64,000 nucleotides of DNA from Methylococcus capsulatus str. Texas = ATCC 19069 (lineage in GTDB: Bacteria; Pseudomonadota; Gammaproteobacteria; Methylococcales; Methylococcaceae). The notes beneath the pieces were generated by a model. That model made no database searches, was not told the origin of the DNA, and saw nothing but the letters and a program-made list of their open reading frames with translations. Each line of letters opens with the position of its first letter. The stretch's first letter is position 1. Positions 49,916-59,048 of the stretch are shown here, piece after piece. The stretch spans positions 49,412 through 113,411 of the forward strand of contig NZ_AUKJ01000023.1 in the NCBI RefSeq assembly GCF_000424685.1, read 5' to 3'. The position numbers and the translations under genes are program-made.

Positions 49916-50896
49916 TCACCCGCCGCCTCCCTCTCCGGGTTGCGGATTCGGCGTCGAGCCCGTGTATTCCGGCGCTTCGATGAACACGTCCATCTGCTGA
50001 CCGACGAATACCGGCAAGGCGGCCGGATCGAAACTGTAGAGCACCTGCAGCACGCGGGTATCCACCCGTTCTGTGCTGTCGCCGGTCAGGGAGCGCTTCG
50101 GCACGATGTAAGGCTCGACGTAAGCCAGTTTCAGCTCCGTGCCGAGCTGGCTGTTGCCGCGCAGATAACCGTAGGCCTTGCCGTCCTTGCGAAAGCGCCA
50201 GGCGTCGTTTTCGTCGATGTCGACCCGGACGTGGAGCCGGTCCATGTCGCCCATGATCACCAACGGCGTGCTCAGAAAACCGGTGGTGGCATATTCGCCG
50301 AGGCGGACGTTCACCTGGAGGACTTCTCCGCGGATCGGCGCCCGCACCACCATCCGGTCGAGGGTGGTCTGGACCGCAGCCAGTTGTGCCTCCGCCTGCC
50401 TGACCTGGGCATGGGCCGTTTCCAGCCGGGCCTTCGCGATCAACACGGCATTGCGTCGCCGCTTGATGTCCTCGGCGCTGATGGCCCGTTCATCGGCCAC
50501 GGCATCCGCCAGTGCCAAGAGCGTATTCGCATCGGTCAGCGAAGCTTCGGCTTCGGCCACACCGGCCTGGGCCTTGAGCAGATCGGCCCGCCGTATCTCC
50601 AGCTCCGCCAGCGGCTCGCGATCGTCCAGCCGGAACAGGACGGCGCCAGCCTCGACCCGATCGCCGACCTTGACTTCGACGCTCTTGACCAAACCCGGCA
50701 AAGGGGTGCCGATCCCGATATTCCGGCTTCTCGCCTCGACGATCCCGGCGCCCGCGATGTACGACGCGAACGGTGGACGGGCAGGCTCCACCACCGCCGG
50801 CGCGACCGGCGGCGGCTGGTTGCCTGTGACCACCGAATAGACTCCGAACAGGAATCCCGCTACGGCCAGTATCGGCAAGGTGGCTTTGGGTAACAT
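49916..50896 (-). CDS. HlyD/DevB-type periplasmic adaptor (membrane fusion protein)
   Basis: Adaptor subunit of an ABC exporter, 326 aa. N-terminal membrane anchor (about residues 5-23), biotinyl/lipoyl half-motif GLVKSVEVKVGDRVEAG, a coiled-coil hairpin (about 100-200, LRRADLLKAQAG to LAAVQTTLDRM) and the second half VRAPIRGEVLQV. The DevB subgroup is suggested by the operon. It is the last gene, 22 bp after the ATPase gene. No outer-membrane channel is encoded beside it, so a TolC-like partner must be elsewhere. Confidence 0.9.
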   Translation of the reverse strand: MLPKATLPILAVAGFLFGVYSVVTGNQPPPVAPAVVEPARPPFASYIAGAGIVEARSRNIGIGTPLPGLVKSVEVKVGDRVEAGAVLFRLDDREPLAELEIRRADLLKAQAGVAEAEASLTDANTLLALADAVADERAISAEDIKRRRNAVLIAKARLETAHAQVRQAEAQLAAVQTTLDRMVVRAPIRGEVLQVNVRLGEYATTGFLSTPLVIMGDMDRLHVRVDIDENDAWRFRKDGKAYGYLRGNSQLGTELKLAYVEPYIVPKRSLTGDSTERVDTRVLQVLYSFDPAALPVFVGQQMDVFIEAPEYTGSTPNPQPGEGGGG

Positions 50897-50918
50897 TCCG
50901 TCTCCGCGATGAGGGAGG

Positions 50919-51626
50919 TCACGACTGGCCGGACGACCGGACGACTTTCACCACCTGCCCGTCGTCCATCTGCGCGATGCAGTCGGCAAACTCGAAGATC
51001 CGGGCGTCGTGGGTGACGATCACCAGAGCCCGGTCCTCGTCCAGTGCCACCTGTTTCAGCAAATCCATGACCCGGTGTCCGGTTTCATGGTCCAGCGCGC
51101 TCGTAGGCTCGTCGCAGACGATCAGCTTCGGCCCGTGGACCAGGGCCCGGGCGATCGCCACACGCTGCTGCTGGCCGCCGGAGAGCTCTGACGGCAGAGA
51201 TCCGGTGCGCTCGGCCAGCCCGACCCGCTCCAGCACCTCCACGGCCCGGCGCTGCGCCTTTTGACGGCTGATGCCGTTGAGGATCATCGGGATCGACACG
51301 TTTTCCGCCGCCGTCAGGCTGGGCAGGAGGTTGTAGGTCTGGAACACGAAGCCGATGTTGGCGGCACGGAACCTGAGCTTGTCCTTGTCCTTCATGTGCA
51401 ACAGGTCGTGGCCGAATACCCTGCAAAGCCCTTCGTCCTGGTCGAGGATGCCGGCGATCACCGATATCAAGGTGGTCTTGCCGCAGCCGGACGGGCCGAC
51501 CAGCATCATCAGCTCGCCGGCGTGGATGTCGAGATCGATGCCCCGCAGCGCGACGACCTGCTGCCCGCTGCCGTCGTAAGTTTTCCGGACTCCCCGGCAT
51601 TCTACCGCCACAGTCGCTGTTCCCAT
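50919..51626 (-). CDS. ABC exporter ATP-binding protein, DevA/LolD-like
   Basis: ATPase of the exporter, 235 aa. Walker A GPSGCGKTT, Q-loop FVFQTYNLLP, signature LSGGQQQRVAIARAL, Walker B IVCDEPTSALD, and switch His VTHDARIF are all present. It sits 7 bp after the permease gene. The LolD-type ATPase is shared with lipid and macrolide exporters of the MacB class. Confidence 0.93.
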   Translation of the reverse strand: MGTATVAVECRGVRKTYDGSGQQVVALRGIDLDIHAGELMMLVGPSGCGKTTLISVIAGILDQDEGLCRVFGHDLLHMKDKDKLRFRAANIGFVFQTYNLLPSLTAAENVSIPMILNGISRQKAQRRAVEVLERVGLAERTGSLPSELSGGQQQRVAIARALVHGPKLIVCDEPTSALDHETGHRVMDLLKQVALDEDRALVIVTHDARIFEFADCIAQMDDGQVVKVVRSSGQS

Positions 51627-51633
51627 GGTTTCT

Positions 51634-52794
51634 TCAGCCCTTGAACACGATGGCAGGCTCGAGTTTGATCACCTTGCGGATGCTCAGGAGGGCCGAGAAC
51701 ACGCAGATCAGTGTCACTCCCAGTCCGCTGAACACCAGCAGCTGCCAGGGGAACTTGAAAGCCAGAATGGTATTGCGCATGGACCAGCCGAACAGCGAGG
51801 TCAGCCCGACCCCCAGCCCGTAGCCGACCATACCCACCAGCGTCGCCTGCAGCAGGATCATGCCCAGCAGGGTGCCGTTGCCCGCCCCCATGGCTTTCAG
51901 CACGCCGAACTGGCGGATGTTTTCCAGGGTGAAGTTGTAGAAGGTCTGGCCGGCAATGGCCGCGCCCACGATGAATCCGAGGGTGACCGACATGCCGAAG
52001 TTGATCGGGATGCCGGTGTTCTTGAGAAAATAGTTGACGGTAAGTTCCTCGAACTCGGCCTGGGTATAGGCAGCCAGCCCGGTGGTTTCCCGGATGCGGC
52101 GGGTCAGCGCGTGGACCTCCTGTCCTGGCCTGGCCTTGACCAGCACGAAGGACAGGAGCTTCCGCTCCCTGGGCGCATACAGCGTGGCCCGCGAGTAGGT
52201 CGTATAGACCACCGGCTGGGACTGGAAAGTCCGCGTGGTCTTGGCAATGCCGACCACCACCGCGCGCCGGTCGTTGAGCTCCAGCGTGTCGCCCACTTTC
52301 AGCGGTACGGGCTTGCCGGCCGGATCCTTCGACGGTCGCGCGAGCTTATCGCGGGCGCCGTCGATGTCGACGATGACCGAATCGGCCCGCCGCAAATCCT
52401 CCAGCCGGCCTTCCAGCATGACCGGCGGTCCGCCGATGAGGGTGGCGTCGTCCAGACCGATCACGTTGCAGGTCTGGAAGGTCCCGTCAGCCAGCCGGGC
52501 CTTGATCATCCCCTTGTACATGGGCATCGCCCAGTCCACCCCGCTGACGCCCCGCACCCGGAACAGTTTGGTGTCCTGCAGCGGCTTGATGTCGTCGACG
52601 AACTGCACCTTGGGATCCATCACCCAGATATCGGGGAGGCCGACGTCGGTGACGAAACTGTACGAGCGCATCATCAACCCGACGAAGATGGCTGGCTGCT
52701 GTGTCATGATCAGCGAGGCGAAAGTCAGCCCCATGACGATGCCGAGGTACTTGCCGCGGTCCCCCATGAGCATCTTCAAGGCGATGTAGTTCAC
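51634..52794 (-). CDS. ABC exporter permease, DevC/FtsX-like
   Basis: Membrane subunit, 386 aa, with an N-terminal segment (about residues 18-40), a large periplasmic domain and three C-terminal segments (about 265-385), ending in the typical IRKVIKLEPAIVFKG tail. The start KMLMGDRGKYLGIVMGLTFASLIMTQQ and GLPDIWVMDPKV are like DevC proteins, which export glycolipids in heterocystous cyanobacteria; the cargo here is unknown. ATG 52794 overlaps the tetR stop (ATGA). Confidence 0.9.
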   Translation of the reverse strand: MNYIALKMLMGDRGKYLGIVMGLTFASLIMTQQPAIFVGLMMRSYSFVTDVGLPDIWVMDPKVQFVDDIKPLQDTKLFRVRGVSGVDWAMPMYKGMIKARLADGTFQTCNVIGLDDATLIGGPPVMLEGRLEDLRRADSVIVDIDGARDKLARPSKDPAGKPVPLKVGDTLELNDRRAVVVGIAKTTRTFQSQPVVYTTYSRATLYAPRERKLLSFVLVKARPGQEVHALTRRIRETTGLAAYTQAEFEELTVNYFLKNTGIPINFGMSVTLGFIVGAAIAGQTFYNFTLENIRQFGVLKAMGAGNGTLLGMILLQATLVGMVGYGLGVGLTSLFGWSMRNTILAFKFPWQLLVFSGLGVTLICVFSALLSIRKVIKLEPAIVFKG

Positions 52795-53447
52795 GGTCCG
52801 GCCTCACCGGCTGAGAGATGCCTGAGCGCAGCCATCGAGAAGCGGGCGATATGCTCCGCGGTTTTCTCGATCTCTTCGGGTGTGGCGATGATCTCTGGGC
52901 AAAGCCGGTCGATCAGCGAACGCGAGTGCCGATACATGAGGCACTGACCAACGATGCTCAAACCCAGCCGATGCATGTCCGCCTCACTGACACCGGGGCC
53001 GACCAGTTCGGCGATGATGCCTTGCAGCAGCGCACAGCGGGGTTTCATCGTGGATTCGATGACCTGGTCGAGCGCAGCGGTGGGATCGGCGATCTCGCGG
53101 GCGATCAACTTTCCATGGCGTCCGAGATGGGTCTCGTCCAGCAGACGCGCCAGGAAGTTGGCGATGAACTGGCGCAGCCGCACTTCCGGCGGCAGGCTCG
53201 AATCGCACGCCAGCGTATCGGGATAGCGTTCATGGGTTTCGCGGAACGCCGCCGCGAGCACTTCCGAATACAGAGCCTCCTTGCTGCGGAAATAGTAGTT
53301 GACGGACGCCGCATTCACGTCCGCCCGAGCGCAGATATCCCGTACCGTGGCATCGTGGAATCCCTTCTCGGCAAACACGTCCAGCGCGGCTTGCAGCAGC
53401 CGCTTGCGAGTGGGGTCAGGGAAAGGATGGGTGTTCGGTGGATTCAT
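52791..53447 (-). CDS. TetR-family transcriptional regulator (CerR-type C-terminal domain)
   Basis: Repressor, about 218 aa, with an N-terminal TetR helix-turn-helix (RKRLLQAALDVFAEKGFHDATVRDICARADVNAASVNYYFRSKEALY) seen in pieces, and a DUF1956/CerR-like ligand domain. ATG 53447 was chosen; an in-frame TTG at 53477 would place the operator inside the gene. The stop overlaps the permease start. It probably represses itself and the exporter through the palindrome at 53454-53475; the inducer is unknown. Confidence 0.88.
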   Translation of the reverse strand: MNPPNTHPFPDPTRKRLLQAALDVFAEKGFHDATVRDICARADVNAASVNYYFRSKEALYSEVLAAAFRETHERYPDTLACDSSLPPEVRLRQFIANFLARLLDETHLGRHGKLIAREIADPTAALDQVIESTMKPRCALLQGIIAELVGPGVSEADMHRLGLSIVGQCLMYRHSRSLIDRLCPEIIATPEEIEKTAEHIARFSMAALRHLSAGEAGP

Positions 53448-53453
53448 CCAGAT

Positions 53454-53475
53454 GATTGAAACAATTGTTTCAATC
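53454..53475. promoter_or_regulatory. Perfect 22-bp palindromic operator of the TetR operon
   Basis: Half-site GATTGAAACAA followed by its exact inverse (TTGTTTCAATC). It lies directly downstream of the predicted -10 and 6 bp before the tetR start codon, so bound repressor would cover the transcription start. Confidence 0.8.
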
Positions 53476-53476
53476 A

Positions 53477-53505
53477 AAAATACTAAACCGATGGATCGAA
53501 GTCAA
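53477..53505 (-). promoter_or_regulatory. Sigma-70 promoter of the tetR-exporter operon
   Basis: On the minus strand, TTGACT (53505-53500), 17 bp, then TATTTT (53482-53477), directly next to the palindromic operator. Confidence 0.6.
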
Positions 53506-53639
53506 ACATTCGATTCCTCCCGCGTCAGAATGGTTGTCGCCTCCGGTTTTCAGAGCAGATGGGATGGGGGGATACTGAGAGCGTGAGGGATGCGACGTAT
53601 CCTGAGCTCCTCAAGGAGCAAGCCTTGTCGAAGGTGTTC

Positions 53640-53785
53640 GGGCGTGGCGGGAAGAGCGCCTGATGGCGTTGCAGGAAAGCCATGGCTTGAGCGGTGATGC
53701 CTTGGATGCCCGGTGCCGGGAGCACGGGGTGTTCGTCCATCGGTTGGCCGAGTGGAAAGCCGATTTCTGCGGGCCGCCCGAGCCG
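53640..53785 (+). pseudogene. Transposase OrfA fragment
   Basis: The frame from ATG 53663 reads MALQESHGLSGDALDARCRE then HGVFVHRLAEWKADFCG, matching the N-terminal helix-turn-helix region of insertion-sequence OrfA proteins (CREHGVF..HxLxxW). The rest of the element, and any terminal repeats, are missing. Function is lost. Confidence 0.55.
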
Positions 53786-53789
53786 GCAG

Positions 53790-53990
53790 AGCGGTGGAGC
53801 CGTCGGCAGCGACCAGTGCCCGTTGCGGCATTGCGAGCCACCCCGCAAACTGACGGCGGCCGAGCAGCCAATCCGGGCTGCCAGGGGTTCAATGCCAGCC
53901 CACTGCGATGGGGGTTGGCGCGGCACTCACCCGCCAGACGCACGGCGAGTTCGCGGACTTCGGCGGAGTACTTTCATGGCTTTCTTCACG
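53790..53990 (-). pseudogene. IS3-family OrfA remnant with frameshifts
   Basis: On the minus strand, a start-like region reads YSAEVRELAVRLAGECR in one frame and continues after a frameshift as PPSQWAGIEPLAARIGCSA in another; both match consecutive parts of IS3-type OrfA proteins. Further frame changes follow. The orfB transposase and terminal repeats were not found, so it is a decayed copy. Confidence 0.65.
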
Positions 53991-54228
53991 GCGCCATCCT
54001 CTCGAGACGTGGAGCCTCCTCGAAACCCGGAGCGGTTCACGCCCGGCTGCATCGGCCATTGATCCGCGCATGGCTCCGGGTGGGGGGCAAGCACAGCCAG
54101 CGAAAATACGACTATCCGCCTGATCTGCAAGATTCCGCGGTGCAGACCGTCTTACAATAGGCAGAGCCGCTGTCGGCGGCATGGCAGATCTGCAGGACCG
54201 GACCTGACTATCGAGTCGGATGTGACTG

Positions 54229-56691
54229 ATGAAACCGAAGGCGCTCTGGGGCGAATTCCAGGGATGGCGCCGTTGCCTGACGGCGGCGCTGATTGTGCTG
54301 GCGATCGCCGGCTGCATCGAGGCTTACCGCACCGGTCACGATGCACGTCATGGTCCCCGGGTGCCGTGGGAGCGGCGCCTGAGCGAGGAGGACTATCTGG
54401 CCCGCCTCGCCGCCGGCAGCGTGTCTTACAGCCGCGATGTCCAGCCTATCCTCGATTCGCGCTGTGTCGTCTGTCATGGCTGTTATGACGCGCCTTGCCA
54501 GCTGAAGCTGGAGTCCTTCGACGGCCTGGAGCGCGGCGCCAGCAAGACTCCCGTCTATGACACTACCCGTCTCCAGGCTGCTCCGCCAACGCGTTTGTTC
54601 ATCGATGCAGAAAATGTTCAAGGCTGGCGTTCCAAGGGGTTCTTCCCGGTACTGAACGAACGGGGCGATTCGCCCGAGGCGAATCTGCGGGATTCCTTAC
54701 TGTTCCGGATGCTCGAACTGAAGAAAGCGCATCCCTTGCCCGTTTCCGGCGCGTTGCCGGACACTTTCGACTTCCGTCTGGACCGCACCCTGAACTGTCC
54801 CACCGTCGAAGAGTTCGACGATTTCGAGGACGATCACCCCGAGTGGGGGATGCCTTACGGTTTCCCCGGTCTGAGCGAGCGCGAGCACGATATCGTGGTG
54901 AAGTGGCTGCGCGAGGGCGGGTTCGCGCCGCCTCCCGCGCCCGTGTCGGCCGAGGCCGCATCGGCCGTGGCGCAATGGGAGGCGTTCCTCAACGGCTCCA
55001 GTCCAAAGGAACGGCTGTTTGCCCGCTATGTCTACGAACATCTCTTCCTCGGCCATCTGCATTTCCGTGGTCTGGCGCCCCGCGAGTTCTTCCGACTGGT
55101 ACGCTCCCGCACGCCGCCCGGGGAGCCGATCCGGGAAATCGCGACGACCCGACCTTACGACAGTCCGGGACCGGGGGAATTCTATTACCGCTTGCGACCG
55201 GTGCAGCAAAGCATCGTCGCTAAGACCCACATGGTCTACGAACTCGACGACGCCCGGATGCGGCGCTACCGGGAGCTGTTTCTGGAGCCCGAGTACGCGG
55301 TCGACCGGCTGCCGGGGTATGCCGCCGCCGATGCCGCCAACCCCTTCAAGACGTTCGTTGCCATTCCTCCCAGGTCGCGCTACCGGTTTCTGCTCGACGA
55401 CGCCCATTTCTTTTTTTCCGGTTTTATGAAGGGATCGGTGTGCCGCGGCCAGGCCGCACTCAATGTGATCCAGGATCGGTTTTGGGTGGCTTTCACTCAT
55501 CCGGACGCCGATCCCGTCAGCAACGACGCCCAATTTCTGGCCGATCAGGCGGAGCGTCTGCGGCTGCCGGCCGAGAAGGAAAACTCGCCCGGGATCGGGG
55601 ACATCTGGTACACCTACCGGGCACTGGAAGAGGATTATCAGGCGGCCAAGGCGGCGTGGCTTCGGGCACACGGTGAGCGCGGTGGCACCACGCTGGCTGA
55701 CCTGTGGGATGGCGACGGCGACAATCGCGATGCCTTGCTGACGGTGTTCCGGCATTTCGACAGCGCTTCGGTTGAGCGAGGGCTGGTCGGCGACACGCCG
55801 CTGACCGGCTGGGTCGTCGATTATCCCTTGCTGGAGCGGATTCATTATCTGTTGGTGGCCGGGTTCGATGTGTTCGGCAACGTCGGCCACCAGTTGGCGA
55901 CCCGTCTGTACATGGACTTCATGCGTATGGAGGCGGAAAACAATTTTCTGCGGTTCCTGCCGTCGAGCATACGGCAGGCCGAACGCGCCCGTTGGTACAA
56001 AGGCATTGGTGCGAGAATCAACGATCTTTGGCAGAGTCCGCGCTGGGGGATGGGTGGGGAGACGCTCATCGATTATCGGACCGGCAATCCCAAGCAGGAG
56101 TTCTTCGATCGGGTCCGGGCCGGTTTCGGCAAGGCGGCGGGCCGTCCCGATCCGTTCACCGGCTGCGGCGTGGCAGTGGAAGGATGCGGGGAGGGCGGCG
56201 AGCCAGCGTTGCCGCCGGCGCAGGCGTCCGTCGAGCGCGAACTGCGACGCCTGGCATTCGCGAGGGGCGGTGGAGTCGCCTTTCTTCCCGAACTGTCGTA
56301 CCTGCGCATCCGGACCGGGAGCGGTGGGGCGGAAGACGGCTGGATCTACAGCTTGGTCAAGAATACGGCGCTCGAAAACGTGTCGATGCTGTTTCTCGAA
56401 GAGATAAGGCGGACGCCGGCGGACGATACAGTGACCCTGGTTCGCGGTATCGTCGGAAGTTATCCGAATTTCTTTTTCGATCTGGATGCAGCCGAGGTCG
56501 GCGAATTCGTGGACGCCATCCTGAGTGTGGACGGTTCCAAGGCGTTTGGGCGGAGGCTGGTCGAGCGCTTCGGTGTCCGCCGAAGCAATCCGGCATTCTG
56601 GAGAATATCGGATTGGTTCAACCGCCGGTACCTCGAAGCCAGCCCCGTCACGGCGGGCTGGCTGGATCTGAGCCGTTACGACAATCCATGA
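54229..56691 (+). CDS. cti: Fatty acid cis/trans isomerase
   Basis: Periplasmic haem enzyme that converts cis- to trans-unsaturated phospholipid acyl chains, stiffening the membrane under solvent or heat stress. The 820-aa product has a membrane/signal segment at about residues 16-32, a c-type haem motif CVVCH at 79-83 (start of a short haem domain, DVQPILDSRC), and the long cti domain (e.g. FFFSGFMKGSVCRGQAALNVI, DRFWVAFTHPDAD, GNVGHQLATRLYMDFMRME). Length fits Pseudomonas Cti. Its last 44 bp overlap tilS on the other strand. Confidence 0.93.
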   Translation: MKPKALWGEFQGWRRCLTAALIVLAIAGCIEAYRTGHDARHGPRVPWERRLSEEDYLARLAAGSVSYSRDVQPILDSRCVVCHGCYDAPCQLKLESFDGLERGASKTPVYDTTRLQAAPPTRLFIDAENVQGWRSKGFFPVLNERGDSPEANLRDSLLFRMLELKKAHPLPVSGALPDTFDFRLDRTLNCPTVEEFDDFEDDHPEWGMPYGFPGLSEREHDIVVKWLREGGFAPPPAPVSAEAASAVAQWEAFLNGSSPKERLFARYVYEHLFLGHLHFRGLAPREFFRLVRSRTPPGEPIREIATTRPYDSPGPGEFYYRLRPVQQSIVAKTHMVYELDDARMRRYRELFLEPEYAVDRLPGYAAADAANPFKTFVAIPPRSRYRFLLDDAHFFFSGFMKGSVCRGQAALNVIQDRFWVAFTHPDADPVSNDAQFLADQAERLRLPAEKENSPGIGDIWYTYRALEEDYQAAKAAWLRAHGERGGTTLADLWDGDGDNRDALLTVFRHFDSASVERGLVGDTPLTGWVVDYPLLERIHYLLVAGFDVFGNVGHQLATRLYMDFMRMEAENNFLRFLPSSIRQAERARWYKGIGARINDLWQSPRWGMGGETLIDYRTGNPKQEFFDRVRAGFGKAAGRPDPFTGCGVAVEGCGEGGEPALPPAQASVERELRRLAFARGGGVAFLPELSYLRIRTGSGGAEDGWIYSLVKNTALENVSMLFLEEIRRTPADDTVTLVRGIVGSYPNFFFDLDAAEVGEFVDAILSVDGSKAFGRRLVERFGVRRSNPAFWRISDWFNRRYLEASPVTAGWLDLSRYDNP

Positions 56692-58015
56692 CCGGTTCCG
56701 GGGTCCAATGGACGACTATATTCACCCGTTCCGGAGCGCCGGCGAACTCGGATGCCAGCCACTGGCTTCCGCCGACCGAGGCGATCCTGCCGTCGATGCA
56801 GACGATGGGCTGACGGTCTCGCAGCCACGGCGGCAGTCCGGCCTCCTGGAACAGTTTCTTGAGTTCGTGGTGTCCCCGGCGGCCTGCCGGTTCGAGCCTG
56901 TCGCCCGCCCGTCGGTAACGCACGGTGATGCGCCCGCTCCGCCATTTGTCCGGATCGATGCCGGGGCCGGGGCACAGCGCGGCATGGAGGCAGCCATTGC
57001 CGGCCAGCGTGAGCGGTGTTTCTCCGCTCCAGGCGGCCGTCCAGGAGGCATCGAAATCCGCCGACGGAGGAAGCAAATGGAGACGATGGCGGTAGCGCCT
57101 GACCGTGCCTTCGGCCCAGGCAATCATCGGCGTACGGTCTCCGGCCGTTTCGACGACCTCCTTCCGTATCCGCTCCAGCAGTTTCGCGGGGGGAGCTCGC
57201 AGACCCCGCTTATGTATCCAGCGGCGCAGTAGCAGCCGTTGTTCGTCCGGCTGCAGCCTCTGCACGATCTCGAGAACAAGGGTGCCGGGTTCGTCCGCGG
57301 CCGTCGCGGCCGCCATCAGGGTGTCCGCGAGTCTGTCCAGGAGTCCGGCGGCTTCGGCACAGTGGCCGGCACTGCGGGTGAGGTTGGCCGCTACGGCCGG
57401 CCAGCGCCCGGCGAGCTGCGGCAGAATCCGGCGGCGGATGAAATTACGGTCGTAGCGTTCGTCGCGGTTGCTGGGGTCTTCGATCCAGCTGAGGCCTCTT
57501 TCCTGGGCGTAAGCCAAAATGTCCCGGCGGCCGAAGCGGAGCAGGGGACGATGCAGGATGCCGGCGCCGAAAGCGACGGCGTTCGGCATGGCGGCGAGCC
57601 CGGCCAGCCCTGCGCCGCGCAGCAGCTGCAGCAGCAGCGTTTCGGCCTGGTCGTCGAGATGCTGTGCCGTCACCAGGATGTCCCCCGGATCCAGCAAGGC
57701 TTCGAGGGAATGGTAACGGGCGGTGCGCGCCGCTGCTTCGGGACTGTCGCCGGGCCGGGAGCGACCGTCGACCTGCAGGATGTCCAAAGCGACACCGTAT
57801 CGGTCGGCGACCGCCGCGCAGTGGCGGGACCAGGCATCGGCTTCGGGCTGGATTCCATGATGAACGTGGATGGCCCGCACTCCAATGCCGGAGACGCGGC
57901 GGACCTCGCACATCAGATCGAGCAAAACGGCGGAATCCAGCCCGCCGCTGAAAGCCACCCGATAGGTGCTGCCGGGGTGGAGACCGGCGCGGAAACTGTC
58001 GAGGCTCAATCTCAC
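56648..58015 (-). CDS. tilS: tRNA(Ile)-lysidine synthetase
   Basis: Adds lysine to C34 of tRNA-Ile(CAU), making it read AUA. The 455-aa product has the PP-loop SGGLDS (23-28) and HVHHGIQPEADAW, VTAQHLDDQAETLLLQLLRG, the DRNFIRRRILPQL segment, and the C-terminal TilS domain ending around FQEAGLPPWLRDRQPIVC. Start is a GTG (58015). It lies 30 bp after accA; the pair accA-tilS is common in gammaproteobacteria. Its 3' end overlaps cti antisense. Confidence 0.95.
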   Translation of the reverse strand: MRLSLDSFRAGLHPGSTYRVAFSGGLDSAVLLDLMCEVRRVSGIGVRAIHVHHGIQPEADAWSRHCAAVADRYGVALDILQVDGRSRPGDSPEAAARTARYHSLEALLDPGDILVTAQHLDDQAETLLLQLLRGAGLAGLAAMPNAVAFGAGILHRPLLRFGRRDILAYAQERGLSWIEDPSNRDERYDRNFIRRRILPQLAGRWPAVAANLTRSAGHCAEAAGLLDRLADTLMAAATAADEPGTLVLEIVQRLQPDEQRLLLRRWIHKRGLRAPPAKLLERIRKEVVETAGDRTPMIAWAEGTVRRYRHRLHLLPPSADFDASWTAAWSGETPLTLAGNGCLHAALCPGPGIDPDKWRSGRITVRYRRAGDRLEPAGRRGHHELKKLFQEAGLPPWLRDRQPIVCIDGRIASVGGSQWLASEFAGAPERVNIVVHWTPEPVMDCRNGSDPASPP

Positions 58016-58045
58016 CAGATTCGCCCCGTCCCGGCGGGTTCTCCC

Positions 58046-59011
58046 TCAGGTGGCCGGTTCTTCGTAAACGCCGTAGCCCATGAGGCGCTCGTAGCGCATG
58101 GCCAGGAGTTCTTCCATCGGCAAGGCGGCGAGTTCCTCGAGATTGCGCTTGAGTTCGGTCTTGAGGTTGTCGGCCATCCGCTCGCGGTCCCGATGGGCGC
58201 CTCCCAGGGGTTCGGGCACGATCGAATCGATCAGCCCCAGTTCCATCAGGCGCTCGGAAGTGATACCCATGGCTTCCGCGGCCAGCTCGGCCTTGTCCGC
58301 ACTCTTCCAGAGGATGGAGGCACAGCCTTCGGGCGAGATGACGGAATAGGTGCTGTATTGGAGCATCAGCAGACGGTCGCCGACGCCGATGGCCAAAGCT
58401 CCCCCTGAGCCGCCTTCGCCGATCACCACACAGACGATCGGGGTCTGCAGCTGCGCCATTTCGAACAGGTTACGGGCGATGGCCTCGCTTTGGCCGCGTT
58501 CTTCCGCGTTGATGCCCGGATAGGCCCCAGGGGTGTCGATGAGGCAGACGATGGGCAGCCGGAAGCGCTCGGCGAGCCGCATCAGCCGCAGCGCCTTGCG
58601 ATATCCTTCCGGCCGCGGCATGCCGAAATTCCGGTGGATCTTTTCCTTGGTATCGCGTCCTTTCTGGTGTCCGATGACCAGGACGGCGGTGCCATCCAGC
58701 CGGGCCAGTCCGCCGATGATGGCCGGGTCATCGGCGAAGGCGCGGTCGCCGTGCAGTTCGTGGAATTCCTGGAAGATCAGATCGATGTAGTCACGGCTAT
58801 GCGGCCTTTGCGGATGCCGCGAGATCTGGGAAATCTGCCAGGCGCTGAGAGAGGAAAAAACCGATTCGGTGAGCTTGCGGCTTTTTTCTTCGAGCCTGGA
58901 GATTTCCTCGGAGATGTTGATTTCGTTGTCGAATCCGACGTGTCTGAGCTCTTCGATCTTGGCTTCCAGCTCGGCGATCGGCTGTTCGAAATCCAGGAAT
59001 TTCAGATCCAT
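58046..59011 (-). CDS. accA: Acetyl-CoA carboxylase carboxyltransferase subunit alpha
   Basis: With AccD transfers carboxyl from biotin to acetyl-CoA, forming malonyl-CoA. The 321-aa product has the N-terminal coiled coil ([15 protein letters not shown]), the [19 protein letters not shown] region, [22 protein letters not shown] and the [20 protein letters not shown] with [17 protein letters not shown]. Essential housekeeping gene, upstream of tilS. Confidence 0.97.
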   Translation of the reverse strand: MDLKFLDFEQPIAELEAKIEELRHVGFDNEINISEEISRLEEKSRKLTESVFSSLSAWQISQISRHPQRPHSRDYIDLIFQEFHELHGDRAFADDPAIIGGLARLDGTAVLVIGHQKGRDTKEKIHRNFGMPRPEGYRKALRLMRLAERFRLPIVCLIDTPGAYPGINAEERGQSEAIARNLFEMAQLQTPIVCVVIGEGGSGGALAIGVGDRLLMLQYSTYSVISPEGCASILWKSADKAELAAEAMGITSERLMELGLIDSIVPEPLGGAHRDRERMADNLKTELKRNLEELAALPMEELLAMRYERLMGYGVYEEPAT

Positions 59012-59048
59012 TCGAGTGTTGTCAACGGGTCTGGGATGATGTGGCCGC

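Larger units (their letters stand above)
53506..54228. other. Intergenic region of decayed mobile DNA
   Basis: Apart from the two transposase fragments, this 720-bp stretch holds a REP-like motif near 53600-53635 (CCTGAGCTCC...CTTGTCGAAGG, similar to common TGTCGAAGG repeats) and no intact gene. It separates the tetR operon from cti. Confidence 0.5.

Noticed and set aside
49796..50893. 365-codon plus-strand open frame
   Set aside because: Mostly antisense to the HlyD-type adaptor gene, which is well supported.
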